From: an uncultured Christensenella sp. | Lineage (GTDB): Bacteria; Bacillota; Clostridia; Christensenellales; UBA3700 | Assembly: GCA_949287655.1 (NCBI GenBank) | Contig: CASEHD010000015.1 | Location: 1-64,000, forward strand | Reading direction: 5' to 3' | Length of the DNA stretch: 64,000 bases | Shown: piece by piece, positions 11,458 through 21,031 of the stretch | Position numbering within the stretch: the stretch's first letter is position 1 | Layout: each line of letters starts with the position of its first letter | Position numbers and translations under genes: made by a program | Notes under the pieces: generated by a model | The model's database searches: none | Told to the model about the DNA's origin: nothing | Seen by the model: the letters and a program-made list of their open reading frames with translations, nothing else

Positions 11458-12093
11458 ATGGCAGAGAGACTTAAAGTAAATCCGACAAGAATGGAGCTGA
11501 GAAGGCTTAAGGGCAGGCTTAAAACAGCTGTCCGCGGTCATAAACTGCTTAAAGACAAGTCGGACGAAATGATAAGACGGTTTATGGAATACGCAAAGCA
11601 GAACAAGGCTTTGAGAGAGCAGGTTGAAGAAGAACTTTCGGACGCGCTCAAAAGCTTTGTTCTCGCAAAGGCGGTCAGCGACGAATACGCGATACAGGAA
11701 GCCGTCGTGATGCCGTCGTCGCAGATAACGCTTGAAGCGCATACCAAAAACGTTATGAGCGTCGTCGTGCCGCAGTTTGAGCTGAAAAAGACGCAGGGAG
11801 CGGATAAATACCCCTATTCTTACGGCTCGGTGACCGCAGAACTCGATGACTCGATCGCCATTCTTACGGAACTCATGCAGAAGCTCGTCAAGCTGGCAGA
11901 GGTAGAAAAAACATGCAATATGCTCGCGGACGAGATAGAGAAGAACCGCAGAAGGGTCAACGCGCTCGAATACGTAATGATACCTCAGACGGAAGAGACG
12001 ATCCGCTATATCACGATGAAACTCGACGAGAACGAAAGAGGCAACACCGTGAGACTTATGAAGATAAAGTCGATATTAGCGGATAAGAAGTAA
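11458..12093 (+). CDS. ntpD: V-type ATPase subunit D (central shaft)
   Basis: A 211-residue protein with the characteristic start VNPTRMELRRLKGRLKTAVRG and a late VNALEYVMIPQTEETIRYI, forming the long coiled-coil rotor shaft. It is the last gene of the operon: a clear terminator follows 30 bases after the stop. The order of the whole cluster (stalk–I–K–E–C–F–A–B–D) is the same as in the E. hirae ntp operon, minus its extra ntpH and ntpJ genes. Confidence 0.95.
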   Translation: MAERLKVNPTRMELRRLKGRLKTAVRGHKLLKDKSDEMIRRFMEYAKQNKALREQVEEELSDALKSFVLAKAVSDEYAIQEAVVMPSSQITLEAHTKNVMSVVVPQFELKKTQGADKYPYSYGSVTAELDDSIAILTELMQKLVKLAEVEKTCNMLADEIEKNRRRVNALEYVMIPQTEETIRYITMKLDENERGNTVRLMKIKSILADKK

Positions 12094-12120
12094 GAGACAA
12101 CATATCATAATCAAGCGCTA

Positions 12121-12149
12121 AAGCCGGCAAAAACGCCGGTTTTTCTTTT
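12121..12149 (+). terminator. Terminator of the V-ATPase operon
   Basis: Stem CCGGC/GCCGG (12124–12128 and 12135–12139), extended by G-U and A-U pairs, a 6-nt loop, then TTTTTCTTTT. A classic intrinsic terminator 30 bases after ntpD. Confidence 0.9.
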
Positions 12150-12318
12150 GATTTATCAATGCATAAATATCATTTAATAAACACAGGTAGCTGAATTTTA
12201 TTATACGCGCGTATATCGGTATCGAAAATAAAAGAGAGAACTACTTGGCAAAATTCAAAAGCTTTGTCATAACCGCCGCATAAGGCAAATATGCTTTATT
12301 GTACCTGACGGAGGGATT

Positions 12319-13023
12319 ATGACAAAAAAGATTACTGTAATTTTATGTGTTCTTGTTTGTTGTCTTATTGCGTTCGCCGCCTGCGGCGAGAAAAAGACGA
12401 CTGAAGAGATTCTGAGCGACAGCGTAAGTAGCCGCCAGTCAGCTTGCTTTGCCGGCAGCGACGAAAATTTCGACGTGACTCTGACCACGCTTGCTCAGGA
12501 AGAGGCGTTTATCGCCGACGGCAAAGTCGGCAACGTAGTCACCCGCACTACGCTTTCCGTAAAGCCGAAAGCTGCGGTCGATAAGGAGATGAGCTATTCT
12601 TTGCAGTCCGAAAGCGGAAAGAAGGAGGGCGCGCTCTCCAAAAACGTGCTGGGAAGCGCTTATATTGCAGAGATAGAGGGACTTTCCGATCTCGGCGTGC
12701 CGACGACAGTCGTGATAACGGTGGGAAGCGGCGACGAAACGACCGAATATACGGTGACGCTTACAGACAGAATGGCAGACGTGATAGACGCGGACGAAGC
12801 GGTCATGACGGCGTACGGATATTACAAACAGCAGATCGACGCAGAAATGGCTTCTGAGGACGGCTGGCAGAGGGAGATATTCGTCAGATTCGTCAACGAC
12901 AGGAAGGACAGCGAAAGCAAATATTACTGGTACGTCGCTTTCGTAGCCGACCGCAACGACGATATGACCGTGCTTATCGACCCCGCGACCAAAGAGATCG
13001 TAAACGGCAGGGTGAGACCGTAA
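12319..13023 (+). CDS. Putative lipoprotein of unknown function
   Basis: A 234-residue predicted lipoprotein. The N-terminus has a short basic start and a hydrophobic stretch ending in the lipobox-like FAAC, with Cys at about residue 21. The mature part is hydrophilic with no family I recognise; the last ~60 residues (WQREIFVRFVNDRKD, YYWYVAFVADRND, VLIDPATKEIVNGRV) vaguely resemble PepSY-like beta-alpha units, which I would not claim. The start is supported by the SD GGAGGG. It appears monocistronic, between the V-ATPase terminator and a convergent GH3 gene. Confidence 0.8.
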   Translation: MTKKITVILCVLVCCLIAFAACGEKKTTEEILSDSVSSRQSACFAGSDENFDVTLTTLAQEEAFIADGKVGNVVTRTTLSVKPKAAVDKEMSYSLQSESGKKEGALSKNVLGSAYIAEIEGLSDLGVPTTVVITVGSGDETTEYTVTLTDRMADVIDADEAVMTAYGYYKQQIDAEMASEDGWQREIFVRFVNDRKDSESKYYWYVAFVADRNDDMTVLIDPATKEIVNGRVRP

Positions 13024-13149
13024 AGCCGTATAAGCGGAAAGCTTTGTCGATGCGGATAAAAATTAAATCGTCCGCAATCCGGAGAGAATCCGCATAAGCC
13101 CGAAGCTCTTTATAAGCCCGCAAGAGCGCGGGAAAGACGGCTTAAAAGT

Positions 13150-13185
13150 AAAAAACGACCGTCGCATATTCTGCGGCGGCCGTTT
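13150..13185 (-). terminator. Terminator of the GH3 gene
   Basis: Two 14-nt arms around a TATTC loop, with one mismatch and one G-U pair, followed on the minus strand by a T6 run at 13155–13150. It ends the minus-strand glycosidase gene, and may also serve the convergent lipoprotein gene. Confidence 0.8.
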
Positions 13186-13197
13186 CTATTCAATATA

Positions 13198-15798
13198 TTA
13201 TTTGTTTTGCAGTTTCGCCTTTTCTTTTTCGGACTTCGCTTTCTCTTTTTCCTGTTTTATCTTTTCTTTTTCTTCGAGAGCAATTCGTTTTTCTTCGTCT
13301 TTTTGCTGTTGAGCGAGCAGTTTTTCCTGTTCTTTCTGCTGTTTTTTCAGCTCCTTGCGGCGTGCGTTTGCTTCGTCTTTTTTGTTGATATTATATATTG
13401 AGCCGAAAAGCCCGCCTATCATTTTGAACAAACCGCGCAGTCTGTGCCTGTTGCCCCAAAGGAGCATTCCGTCGATAAGCCGGCTGTCGATAAGACCGCT
13501 GGAAATGCCGGTAAGTCCTCTGAGAGGCATCGCCTTCATACCCTGGGTCAACATTATCATCGTCGTCATGTCTGCGTCGGGAACCTGAGATTTAATAAGT
13601 CCGGGTGCGATTTTTATGATTATTTTGCCGATAAGACAGCAAGAGAAATCGCCGATCGTGGTATTGTAATCGAACTCTCCGCGTTTGGGCGCAACGTTTG
13701 GAGGTATGATTTTGTCGTAAAGATTGTGGAACTGACTGTCGTCTATCGTTTCCGAATTCGCAATATCGTAATATTGCGGGCATATCGTCGCATAGTCGGG
13801 TATGGGCTGAACGTCCTTAAAATCTACGTCCACCGCGCCTTCCAGCCTGATATCGCGCGACGATGAGCCGATAAGCACTGAATATTTGCCTTTCGGCGCG
13901 TACCACTTGCCCGTTGCGGTGTTGAAGAACGCAAAAGAGCGCATGTTGAGCGGGAGCGTTACCGTCGTGCTTTCGCTCGCTTTCAGGAACACCTTTTTAA
14001 AGCCCTTCAACTCTTTGTGCGCCTTGAATACGACTGGCGATTTGTCGGAGATATACAGCTGACATACCTCCGCGCCGTCGCGGTCGCCGGTATTTGTGAC
14101 CTTAAAGCTGACTTCGCTTTGCGAGCATTTCAGGTCGGAATATTCGAAAGTCGTATATGAAAGACCGTAGCCGAACGGGAACGCGACCTCTTTTTTCGCC
14201 GCGTCGTAATAGCGGTAGCCGACGAAAATGCTTTCCCTGTATTCGACGTTGATCGGACCCATCGGGAAGTACTTTGACGCTATAGAGTCGTTCTCTGCGA
14301 GCGGATAAGTTTCAGCCAGCTTGCCGCTCGGGTTGACTTTGCCGAAGATCACGTTGTATATCGCTTCGCCGCCGGCTTCGCCTGAAAGGTAAGCGTTTAT
14401 CAGCGTGTTCGTGTTTTTCAGCCACGGCATAAGCACGGGCGAGCCGCCGCAGAGTACGAATACGACGTCTTTCCCCAGACCTTTCAGCGCGCTTACGAGC
14501 TTGTCGTGCGCCGCGGGAAGAGACATATGAGTGCGGTCGTAGCCTTCGCTTTCGTAGTTGTCGGTAAGTCCGATGAAGCAGACTATCGTGCCGTCAAAAT
14601 TCTTAGCCTTGTTTATCGCTTCGGCATACAGTTTTTCGTCGTGGCCGTTGCCTTTGAGCGAATAGCCGTCCGCATAGTCGAATTTCTTGCCCTGCGCAGT
14701 CAGACAGTCGGTAAAAGACACGAGCTTGTACGGATTTATCCTGCTGCTTCCGGAGCCCTGGTAGCGGCTGTGCTTAGCCAGCGCGCCGATGACCAGAATG
14801 TCGTCTTCTTCGTTTGCAGGCAGCAGGTTTTCGTCGTTCTTAAGCAGTATTATGCTTTCTTCTGCAACGCGTCTTGCAAGTTTGTGCGCGCTTTCGTAAT
14901 CGGCTTTGAACCCGTCCTTTCTGGCTCCTTCGCATTTGTAAAGAAGCTTTAATATGCGTTCTACGACAATGTCGAGGGCTCTTTCGTCCAAAGCGCCTTT
15001 TTTAACCGCTTCGACGATAAGGGAGTCGTTCTTGCCGCCGCTCGCGGGCATTTCGAGGTCCATTCCGGCGCGTATTCCTTCTACGCGGTCGTTGGTTGCG
15101 TTCCAATCGCTGACGACGAGACCGTCAAAGCCCCACTCCTTTCTCAGAACGCCGTCCAGAAGCTTTGCGTTGTCGGACGCGTAGACGCCGTTTATCTTGT
15201 TGTAAGACGCCATCACGGTGAACGGCTGTTTTTTTACGCAGGTTTCGAACGCCGGAAGATATATCTCTCTCAGCGCGCGCTCGTCTACGACGCTGTTTAT
15301 CGTCATTCTGAGGTGTTCGTTATTGTTTGCGCAAAAATGTTTGAGAGACGTGCCGACGCTGTTTTGCTGTACGCCTTCGATATACGCGGCGCCCAGTTTG
15401 CCGGCGAGATAGGGATCTTCTGAAAAATATTCGAAATTTCTTCCGCAGAGGGGCGAACGCTTTATATTTACGCCGGGCCCCAGCAGGATGTCGACTTTCT
15501 GATCGAGGCACTGTTTGCCGAGAGCGTCGCCGACTTCTTTCGCGAGGTCTTCGTTCCAAGTTGCGGCAAGAGAGACCGCAGGGGGGAAAGCCGTCGCGGG
15601 GAAAGAACTCTTCATTCCGACGTTATTGTCGTCTTCGTTCTCTTTTCGGAGCCCGTGGGGACCGTCGGACATGACGAAACTGCCGATATTAAGTCTTTGG
15701 ATCGGTTTTGTCGTCCAGAAATCTTTGCCCGAACAAAGAGACGCCTTTTCTTCTAGCGTCATTTCCGCTATGAGTTCTTTGATTTTCTTTTCGTCCAT
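13198..15798 (-). CDS. Glycoside hydrolase family 3 beta-glucosidase-like enzyme, cytoplasmic, with charged tail
   Basis: An 866-residue GH3 enzyme that should release terminal beta-linked sugars. The N-terminal TIM barrel contains MSDGPHGLR, LLGPGVNIKRSPLCGRNFEY and the nucleophile motif GLVVSDWNAT (Asp). A second alpha/beta domain and a fibronectin-III-like domain (to about residue 640) follow. An extra ~200-residue C-terminal region of unknown role ends in a roughly 60-residue Lys/Glu/Gln coiled coil (KEQEKLLAQQQKDEEKR). No signal peptide is present, so it likely acts on imported oligosaccharides. The SD is weak (AAGG, about 17 bases from the ATG). Substrate cannot be told from sequence. 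Confidence 0.9.
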   Translation of the reverse strand: MDEKKIKELIAEMTLEEKASLCSGKDFWTTKPIQRLNIGSFVMSDGPHGLRKENEDDNNVGMKSSFPATAFPPAVSLAATWNEDLAKEVGDALGKQCLDQKVDILLGPGVNIKRSPLCGRNFEYFSEDPYLAGKLGAAYIEGVQQNSVGTSLKHFCANNNEHLRMTINSVVDERALREIYLPAFETCVKKQPFTVMASYNKINGVYASDNAKLLDGVLRKEWGFDGLVVSDWNATNDRVEGIRAGMDLEMPASGGKNDSLIVEAVKKGALDERALDIVVERILKLLYKCEGARKDGFKADYESAHKLARRVAEESIILLKNDENLLPANEEDDILVIGALAKHSRYQGSGSSRINPYKLVSFTDCLTAQGKKFDYADGYSLKGNGHDEKLYAEAINKAKNFDGTIVCFIGLTDNYESEGYDRTHMSLPAAHDKLVSALKGLGKDVVFVLCGGSPVLMPWLKNTNTLINAYLSGEAGGEAIYNVIFGKVNPSGKLAETYPLAENDSIASKYFPMGPINVEYRESIFVGYRYYDAAKKEVAFPFGYGLSYTTFEYSDLKCSQSEVSFKVTNTGDRDGAEVCQLYISDKSPVVFKAHKELKGFKKVFLKASESTTVTLPLNMRSFAFFNTATGKWYAPKGKYSVLIGSSSRDIRLEGAVDVDFKDVQPIPDYATICPQYYDIANSETIDDSQFHNLYDKIIPPNVAPKRGEFDYNTTIGDFSCCLIGKIIIKIAPGLIKSQVPDADMTTMIMLTQGMKAMPLRGLTGISSGLIDSRLIDGMLLWGNRHRLRGLFKMIGGLFGSIYNINKKDEANARRKELKKQQKEQEKLLAQQQKDEEKRIALEEKEKIKQEKEKAKSEKEKAKLQNK

Positions 15799-15840
15799 AA
15801 AAAAAACCGGTTTTACCTTATTTATTTTATTATTATAAAT

Positions 15841-15869
15841 ATAATATCATTTTTTAACTCTTGTTGCAA
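15841..15869 (-). promoter_or_regulatory. Promoter of the GH3 gene
   Basis: On the minus strand, TTGCAA (15869–15864), a 17-bp spacer and TATTAT (15846–15841). The start codon is about 40 bases downstream. Confidence 0.6.
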
Positions 15870-16005
15870 CATTTATGTTGTATATCTTTTCACAATCTTA
15901 TCGAGCAGAAACATACGTTTTGTCCGAAAACATACGCTCGTCAGCTCTGCCGGTAAGAACTTGTCAAGTTTTTGTTTTAAATGGTCAAAATCGGGGTGTT
16001 TTCGT

Positions 16006-16035
16006 TTGACTTTATTCGCTGAAAAGTTCTAAAAT
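16006..16035 (+). promoter_or_regulatory. Promoter of guaB
   Basis: TTGACT at 16006–16011 and TAAAAT at 16030–16035 with an 18-bp spacer; AAGGAG lies just before the guaB start codon. I saw no purine riboswitch in the leader. Confidence 0.55.
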
Positions 16036-16061
16036 TATAAAAAGCGACAAGGAGATTTTAA

Positions 16062-17516
<1,455 letters not shown>

Positions 17517-17525
17517 TAAAACGGT

Positions 17526-17579
17526 GACGATATAAAGAGCTTGACTATCTATAAATGATGGCGATATAAAAAGCTTGAC
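17526..17579. repeat. Short imperfect tandem repeat after guaB
   Basis: GACGATATAAAGAGCTTGAC at 17526–17545 recurs as GGCGATATAAAAAGCTTGAC at 17560–17579 (18 of 20 identical, period 34). The bases between also resemble each other (TATCTATA and GATCGATA), so this looks like a small decayed duplication. No function is evident. Confidence 0.6.
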
Positions 17580-17616
17580 GATCGATAGTTTAAAATATTT
17601 AAAAACCTAATAAATA

Positions 17617-17646
17617 AAATGCGCTCCGATCGGAGCGCATTTTTTA
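17617..17646 (+). terminator. Terminator of guaB
   Basis: A perfect 28-bp palindrome built on GCGCTCCG/CGGAGCGC, flanked by A4 and followed by T6. Because A and T tracts lie on both sides it could work in both directions. Confidence 0.92.
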
Positions 17647-17754
17647 GATGTATCTGATCTTAAATGCGTTAATTTATTACGTGAGTATGTGCAGATAAGT
17701 TATTGTCGAATTATAGTAAAACGACATTAAGATAACGCTGTGAAGATCGCAGAT

Positions 17755-18034
17755 ATACCAGCCCAGAATAATACGAACCAGCCCTGAGGCGAGCCTTTTA
17801 TGCGTTTTTTAGCGATTCTCACTTGAAAAATATTATAATATTATCTGCGTTCGCCTCGCTGAAACACACACTAAAAATCATCGCCTAAGGGTGCATGCAG
17901 TTTTAAGCCGGCAAATTTTTGTTGATACAAGGCAAATGCCGCAGGTAATATCAGACATCTTATCAAGGCATTTAACGCAGTAGCTACGAAAATTTGCCGC
18001 TTTAAACCAGGTTCGTATTCTTCTGGTCTGGTAT
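17755..18034. mobile_element. MITE-like element, copy 1
   Basis: A 280-bp non-coding element with terminal inverted repeats of about 25 bp beginning ATACCAGCCCAG; the right end matches the left with two mismatches. Inside is a second, imperfect inverted repeat pairing GCCGGCAAATTTTTGT with ACGAAAATTTGCCGC. The same element appears in inverted orientation at 19594–19862; copy 1 carries about 10 extra bases (near 17880–17890). No ORF of useful size is present, so it would depend on a transposase elsewhere. Both ends read TA-CCAG…CTGG-TA, which fits a TA target of the IS630/Tc1 type, but a target duplication cannot be separated from the repeat itself. Confidence 0.8.
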
Positions 18035-19068
18035 CGTCTGGTTTTCGACAATTAAATTTTTACGCGTGCTGTATCCGGGGCAAGAGGATATATGATTGTT
18101 TTTTATGTCGGAATTGACAGAGAGCGGTTAATGCGAGTAATTTTTTACATCTGTCAAGTAGATTTATAAGCGATAAAACATTAATAATAATTAATAATAC
18201 TAAAAATTGAGATGAGGATTTTTTCAGGTAACAGTTTATTTTATCTTGACGCGCCGCACTGTATATTCGGCAAGTTGCGGACTTTTACGCTGTGTTGTGA
18301 CTTTAAAATAATTGATACTAATTATTAATAATTAATAATACTTATACAAGTTTATGATAGGTCGGTCGTTTTATACTCGTACTTTTTTGAAACATGTCTG
18401 TCGTTTTGCCTGACATGGTTTGTTTAAAGTAAATGTAGAGAAGTTGCTGTAAGTTTATTGAGAGTGTGCGCGGTAAATTCGATAGGATCGTGTTTTGCGA
18501 CGGGATTGCGAGTTGATTATCTCGTCTTGGATTGTTGGGGAGGAAAACATTAATTAGAATCGTCGTTATTAAGAAAATGAGCTTGCCGAGAAGAGAGACC
18601 GTCAGGTCGGGTGAAATTAAGCGTAAGACCGTATTTATCTTTATGCAACAACACTATCGTTGACCGGATCTGGTCGGGATAATTTTAAAGTTTTGAATTG
18701 ATGTTTTATTCGCTTATTAAAAGGTTCATTTTTCAGTCTTTATATTCATTCGTTTAAATTGCGTTTGCCGCGTCTATCTATGCGCTTATTTTATTTATAT
18801 TTGTATCTTTTTGTTTTTACGGCATTATTCCGGCAATTCGCCGTTATTATCTATTGCTATAAAGTCTTGCTTTTGCAGGAATCGTTTAATTATCGCGTTT
18901 GAAGCGTGAGCGGAAATATCGTTGTAACGGTTTTCCGGTTTTTTACGGACAGTCGCATAAATCATCTTGTCGGATTGTCTGAAAACCCGCTTTGATAAGA
19001 CCTTTTTCGCTTTAAGTTTCCCGGCAAAAACTTAACGATAAATATATAAATATGTTTTCAAATTTTAC
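18035..19068. other. AT-rich stretch without genes
   Basis: About 1 kb with no open frame of 60 codons on either strand. It contains an exact 16-bp repeat, AATAATTAATAATACT, at 18186–18201 and 18327–18342, and several T-rich runs. A segment around 19010–19040 weakly resembles the inner arm of the nearby MITE-like element. I see no tRNA or recognisable structured RNA. It reads like decayed or inserted DNA between guaB and the DUF7662 gene. Confidence 0.7.
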
Positions 19069-19097
19069 TTGTAATTACTGTAAAATAATGTTATAAT
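19069..19097 (+). promoter_or_regulatory. Promoter of the DUF7662 gene
   Basis: TTGTAA at 19069–19074, a 17-bp spacer and a consensus TATAAT at 19092–19097. The predicted start is near 19104, about 38 bases before the start codon, which has the SD GGAGGA. Confidence 0.75.
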
Positions 19098-19141
19098 GGT
19101 AACCGTTAGAAAAGCAAGAAAAGATACATTCGGAGGAAGCT

Positions 19142-19534
19142 ATGGCTATTACCGTTGAAGAACTCTCCATGCAGGTGCAGGCTCTCGAAGCCAGACTTGA
19201 AAAGATCGAAGCGCTGCTTGAAAAATCCGCGCCCGTTCAGAAAGCGCCCAGAGAGAAAGAAGAAGTTTATAATGTCGGAGTTAAAGGGAAGTACAGATTT
19301 TTGGCGGACTTCTTGCACAATCACGGCGGAGACAGTATAACCATGACTTTCAAACAAATAGAAGATCTTATCGGACAGCCTTTGCCGTCGTCCGCTTACA
19401 ATCACCGCGCTTATTGGTCGAACACCGATACGCACTCTATCTCAAAGGTGTGGATGCAGGCGGGTTATATGACGACTTACGTCAATCTTCTCAGCCGCAA
19501 GGTAGTGTTTGAAAAAAAGCGCAAATTCGACTGA
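19142..19534 (+). CDS. DUF7662-like small protein with coiled-coil N-terminus
   Basis: A 130-residue protein of unknown function. Residues 1–35 form a short coiled coil (EELSMQVQALEARLEKIEAL). Residues about 50–128 match a widespread small domain (DUF7662-like) by its spaced motifs: KYRFLADFL, TFKQIEDLIGQPLPSSA, HRAYWSN, WMQAGY and KVVFEKK. In other genomes this domain occurs alone or beside nuclease and restriction-like genes; that is family background and not evidence of function here. The gene has its own promoter, SD and terminator and lies between two inverted copies of a MITE-like element in otherwise gene-free DNA, so it may be accessory. Confidence 0.8.
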   Translation: MAITVEELSMQVQALEARLEKIEALLEKSAPVQKAPREKEEVYNVGVKGKYRFLADFLHNHGGDSITMTFKQIEDLIGQPLPSSAYNHRAYWSNTDTHSISKVWMQAGYMTTYVNLLSRKVVFEKKRKFD

Positions 19535-19570
19535 TATTTACCGGATATATTTTGTTTGAATATAAAAATG

Positions 19571-19593
19571 CGACCCTTACAGGTCGTTTTTTT
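19571..19593 (+). terminator. Terminator of the DUF7662 gene
   Basis: Stem CGACC/GGTCG (19571–19575 and 19582–19586) and a T7 tract ending at 19593. The next base is the first base of MITE-like copy 2, so the element abuts the tail of this terminator. Confidence 0.8.
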
Positions 19594-19862
19594 ATACCAG
19601 CCCAGAATAATACGAACCTGGTTTAAAGCGGCAAATTTTCGTAGCTACTGCGTTAAATGCCTTGATAATATGTCTAATATTACCTGCGGCATTTGCCTTG
19701 TATCGACAAAAATTTGCCGGCTTAAAACTGCATGCACCGATTTTTAGTGTGTGTTTCAGCGAGGCGAACGCAGATAATATTATAATATTTTCAAGTGAGA
19801 ATCGCTAAAAAATGCATAAAAGGCGCGCCTCAGGGCTGGTTCGTATTATTCTGGGCTGGTAT
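19594..19862. mobile_element. MITE-like element, copy 2 (inverted relative to copy 1)
   Basis: A 269-bp element whose outer 25 bases are perfect inverted repeats (ATACCAGCCCAG… and its complement at 19838–19862). Read as the reverse complement it matches 17755–18034 nearly throughout, with only scattered substitutions and the roughly 10-bp difference noted for copy 1. The inner inverted repeat (GCGGCAAATTTTCGT with ACAAAAATTTGCCGG) would allow a long cruciform or RNA hairpin. No coding potential. Perfect ends suggest this is the younger copy. Confidence 0.85.
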
Positions 19863-19984
19863 GCGAGATAATTTTCTTGCGCCGACTGAATCTTTTTTTA
19901 AATCCGCAATGCCGGTAAAATGCGCCGGTATAGCAATTATCCGCGTAACGCTTCTCGTCGCTGCCTTATAGAGATATGACATTT

Positions 19985-20120
19985 ATCCCTGATCCTGATA
20001 ACGCGAACAGACATTAAGGCGTTCCCGTTACGCGTTTTAACTATGTATACATGAAAACATTATGATATTAATTGCGTTTGCTTTGCTAAAACAACCATTA
20101 AAATTTATTTCTCGGAGCGC
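19985..20120. mobile_element. Decayed relic of the same MITE-like element
   Basis: The segment 20027–20100 aligns by eye to copy 1 at about 17799–17874: for instance ATTGCGTTTGCTTTGCTAAA against CTGCGTTCGCCTCGCTGAAA, in the same direction as copy 1, at roughly three quarters identity. The match fades outwards: 19985–20026 is a plausible but poor match to the left terminal repeat, and beyond 20115 it is lost. It appears to be an old, eroded insertion with no right end. Confidence 0.5.
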
Positions 20121-20223
20121 GGGCATATGCGCGTCTTGTCGTTCAGTAAAAGCCGCTAAAATGAGTTTGAATTTTTATTTATATATCTTTATAAATTATG
20201 TTTCGGTCTGTGCGAGAGGGCGT

Positions 20224-20970
20224 TTACTCGACTTCGCCGATATGCGCGACTGTCACGACGGGCAGCGCAAGGCGTCCGTTTTCAGAGTGTTTTTTAAAGA
20301 GTTGCGATAATTTTTCCGCATAAATTTTTCCGCGTTCGCTTTCGCGTAAAGGCGCGTAGGAAGACGAAAAACAACGATCGATAAAAGTTGACTCGTCGGC
20401 AAAGACGCACTCGGACGAAAAACTGAATGAAGAGTAATTTACAAAGAAACCGCTGACTCCGTTTTCCGGTTTTGATCCGCCTGCAAAACCTTTGAAATGC
20501 GGGCAGCACTCCGCATTTATACTTTCCAGTTCCTTCACGGAGCCGGCGTTTGTAACGTATGAGTTCCATACAAGCGCGGCGACCGGCTTTTGCTTGCTTA
20601 TGCGTTTGCATTCGGCGGCGAATTTTTTGCGGTCGAACCAATGAAAGGACTGCGCCGCGGTTATCAAGTCGACGCTTTTATCCGGAAGAGAGGTGTTTTC
20701 TGCGCTCGCCTGTACGAATACGCATTTATCAAAGCCGGAAAGAAATCTTTTCGCTTCGCTTTGCATGTCTTCGTTGGGTTCTACACAAAAAACCTTGCTT
20801 CCGCGTTTAAGCAAAAGATTTGAAAATATCCCGGTACCGGAGCCTATGTCCGCAACAACTGAATCGGGCGAAATATAGTCGCGGTACAAAAGGTCGATGA
20901 GTTCGTCGGGATAGGACGGGCGGGAAGAGGCGTATGATTTTGCTTTTCCTGTAAATTTTTCTTCGTTCAT
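20224..20970 (-). CDS. Class I SAM-dependent methyltransferase, target unknown
   Basis: A 248-residue protein of the small-molecule methyltransferase superfamily (Methyltransf_11 type). Motif I is VVADIGSGTGIFSNLLL, the acidic end of strand 2 is VFCVEPNED, and the post-motif region has LITAAQSFHWFD. The closing C-terminal third is Ser/Phe-rich and not informative. No substrate can be named. There is no clear SD before the chosen ATG; a TATAAC box lies 11 bases upstream, but with no good -35. It follows glyS on the same strand past a terminator. Confidence 0.88.
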   Translation of the reverse strand: MNEEKFTGKAKSYASSRPSYPDELIDLLYRDYISPDSVVADIGSGTGIFSNLLLKRGSKVFCVEPNEDMQSEAKRFLSGFDKCVFVQASAENTSLPDKSVDLITAAQSFHWFDRKKFAAECKRISKQKPVAALVWNSYVTNAGSVKELESINAECCPHFKGFAGGSKPENGVSGFFVNYSSFSFSSECVFADESTFIDRCFSSSYAPLRESERGKIYAEKLSQLFKKHSENGRLALPVVTVAHIGEVE

Positions 20971-20994
20971 TAAGTCTGTCGGTTATAGCGTCGG

Positions 20995-21022
20995 TTGAAA
21001 AATACGCGCCGTTTCCGGCGCG
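20995..21022 (-). terminator. Terminator of glyS
   Basis: Stem CGCGCC/GGCGCG (21005–21010 and 21017–21022) with a short loop, followed on the minus strand by ATTTTTC. It sits about 10 bases past the glyS stop. Confidence 0.85.
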
Positions 21023-21031
21023 CATCGTTTT

